In this document: piece after piece, positions 15,085 through 15,220 of the stretch
How positions within the stretch are numbered: position 1 is the stretch's first letter
Layout of the letters: the number at the start of each line of letters is the position of its first letter
NCBI GenBank assembly: GCA_900299155.1
Contig: OMIS01000008.1
Location: 1 to 15,220, forward strand
DNA from: a bacterium
Lineage (GTDB): Bacteria; Patescibacteriota; Microgenomatia; UBA1400; PJMF01
DNA length: 15,220 bases
Direction of reading: 5' to 3'
The notes under the pieces: model-generated
What the model saw: only the letters and a program-made list of their open reading frames with translations
Told to the model about the DNA's origin: nothing
The model's database searches: none
Translations under genes and position numbers: made by a program

Positions 15085-15220
15085 AGGAATTTGCGTCGTG
15101 TGCAGCAAACCTAATAAGACTCTTATTCTGAGTTATAAAGTTCAATGCTTGAATTAGTCCAAATTGATGTTGATGTTTAGTATATAAATCTAATGTTCTC
15201 TTAGGCAATTTATATAAAAA
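15056..15220 (-). CDS. Possible 3' end of an unidentified gene entering from the right edge
   Basis: One minus-strand frame is open from the window edge (15220) to a TGA at 15058-15056, giving 54 residues plus the stop. The other two minus frames close quickly. The peptide reads LPKRTLDLYTKHQHQFGL at its start and FTPRDFGNA at its end, and has a plausible protein composition. The frame would overlap the 3' end of the UXS-like gene by 29 nt in convergent orientation. I do not recognise the family. An open run of this length can occur by chance at this base composition, so this is a tentative call. Otherwise 15085-15220 holds no gene I can support. Confidence 0.45.
   Translation of the reverse strand, partial: FLYKLPKRTLDLYTKHQHQFGLIQALNFITQNKSLIRFAAHDANSFTPRDFGNA

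Noticed and set aside
15113..15127. Perfect inverted repeat AATAAG-ACT-CTTATT after the UXS stop, considered as a terminator
   Set aside because: The stem is AT-rich and neither strand has a T run after it. It also falls within a possible coding frame, so it may be chance.
1..15220. CRISPR arrays, insertion sequences, tRNA or rRNA genes and recoded TGA codons
   Set aside because: I saw no regularly spaced repeats, transposase motifs, cloverleaf-like segments or rRNA-like stretches. TGA works as a normal stop at two gene overlaps.

Overview
The window looks like bacterial chromosome, roughly 60% A+T, probably from a member of the Patescibacteria (Candidate Phyla Radiation). That placement is an inference. 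It rests on the mix of very compact genes, a large cell-surface glycosylation block next to ruvABC, scarce Shine-Dalgarno sites, and a small protein (7742-8041) that resembles uncharacterised CPR proteins I recall. TGA is used as a stop in the ATGA overlaps at 8687-8690 and 10457-10460. This argues against the recoded TGA lineages (Gracilibacteria, Absconditabacteria).

Layout. (1) Positions 1-6019, minus strand, hold an envelope-polysaccharide cluster. Its order is hexapeptide acyltransferase, GT2 glycosyltransferase, O-antigen-ligase-like polymerase/ligase, GT-C membrane glycosyltransferase, and a GT4 glycosyltransferase that runs off the left edge. The gaps are 12, 22, 3 and 9 nt, with promoter-like boxes before the first and third genes. 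(2) Positions 6077-7611, minus strand, hold an unrecognised 151-aa ORF downstream of ruvB. (3) A 99-aa gene of unknown function lies alone on the plus strand at 7742-8041. (4) Positions 8121-13994, minus strand, read in transcription order as: a sugar nucleotidyltransferase fused to a ribbon-helix-helix (RHH) DNA-binding domain, a GT39-like membrane glycosyltransferase, two GT4 glycosyltransferases, ruvC and ruvA. A weak intrinsic terminator follows ruvA. (5) Positions 14092-15084, plus strand, hold a UDP-glucuronate decarboxylase (UDP-xylose synthase) homologue transcribed divergently from the nucleotidyltransferase. (6) A probable minus-strand ORF enters from the right edge and converges on it.

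How the genes fit together. The nucleotidyltransferase-like protein and the UXS homologue would supply or control nucleotide sugars. The GT2, GT4 and GT-C enzymes would assemble glycans on lipid carriers or proteins. The O-antigen-ligase-like protein would polymerise or transfer them, and the acyltransferase would decorate them. RuvA, RuvB and RuvC process Holliday junctions and are not functionally related to the sugar genes; they appear to share transcription with them.

The most interesting object is the RHH-nucleotidyltransferase fusion (start at 13994). Its nucleotide-binding signature is degenerate, and it lies beside a 97-bp divergent promoter region with a perfect CTCGTT-N4-AACGAG inverted repeat in the middle. 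This suggests a sugar-nucleotide-linked transcriptional regulator. A second recurring theme is that several first genes of transcription units carry a -10-like hexamer only 6-11 nt before the ATG, which predicts leaderless or nearly leaderless mRNAs.
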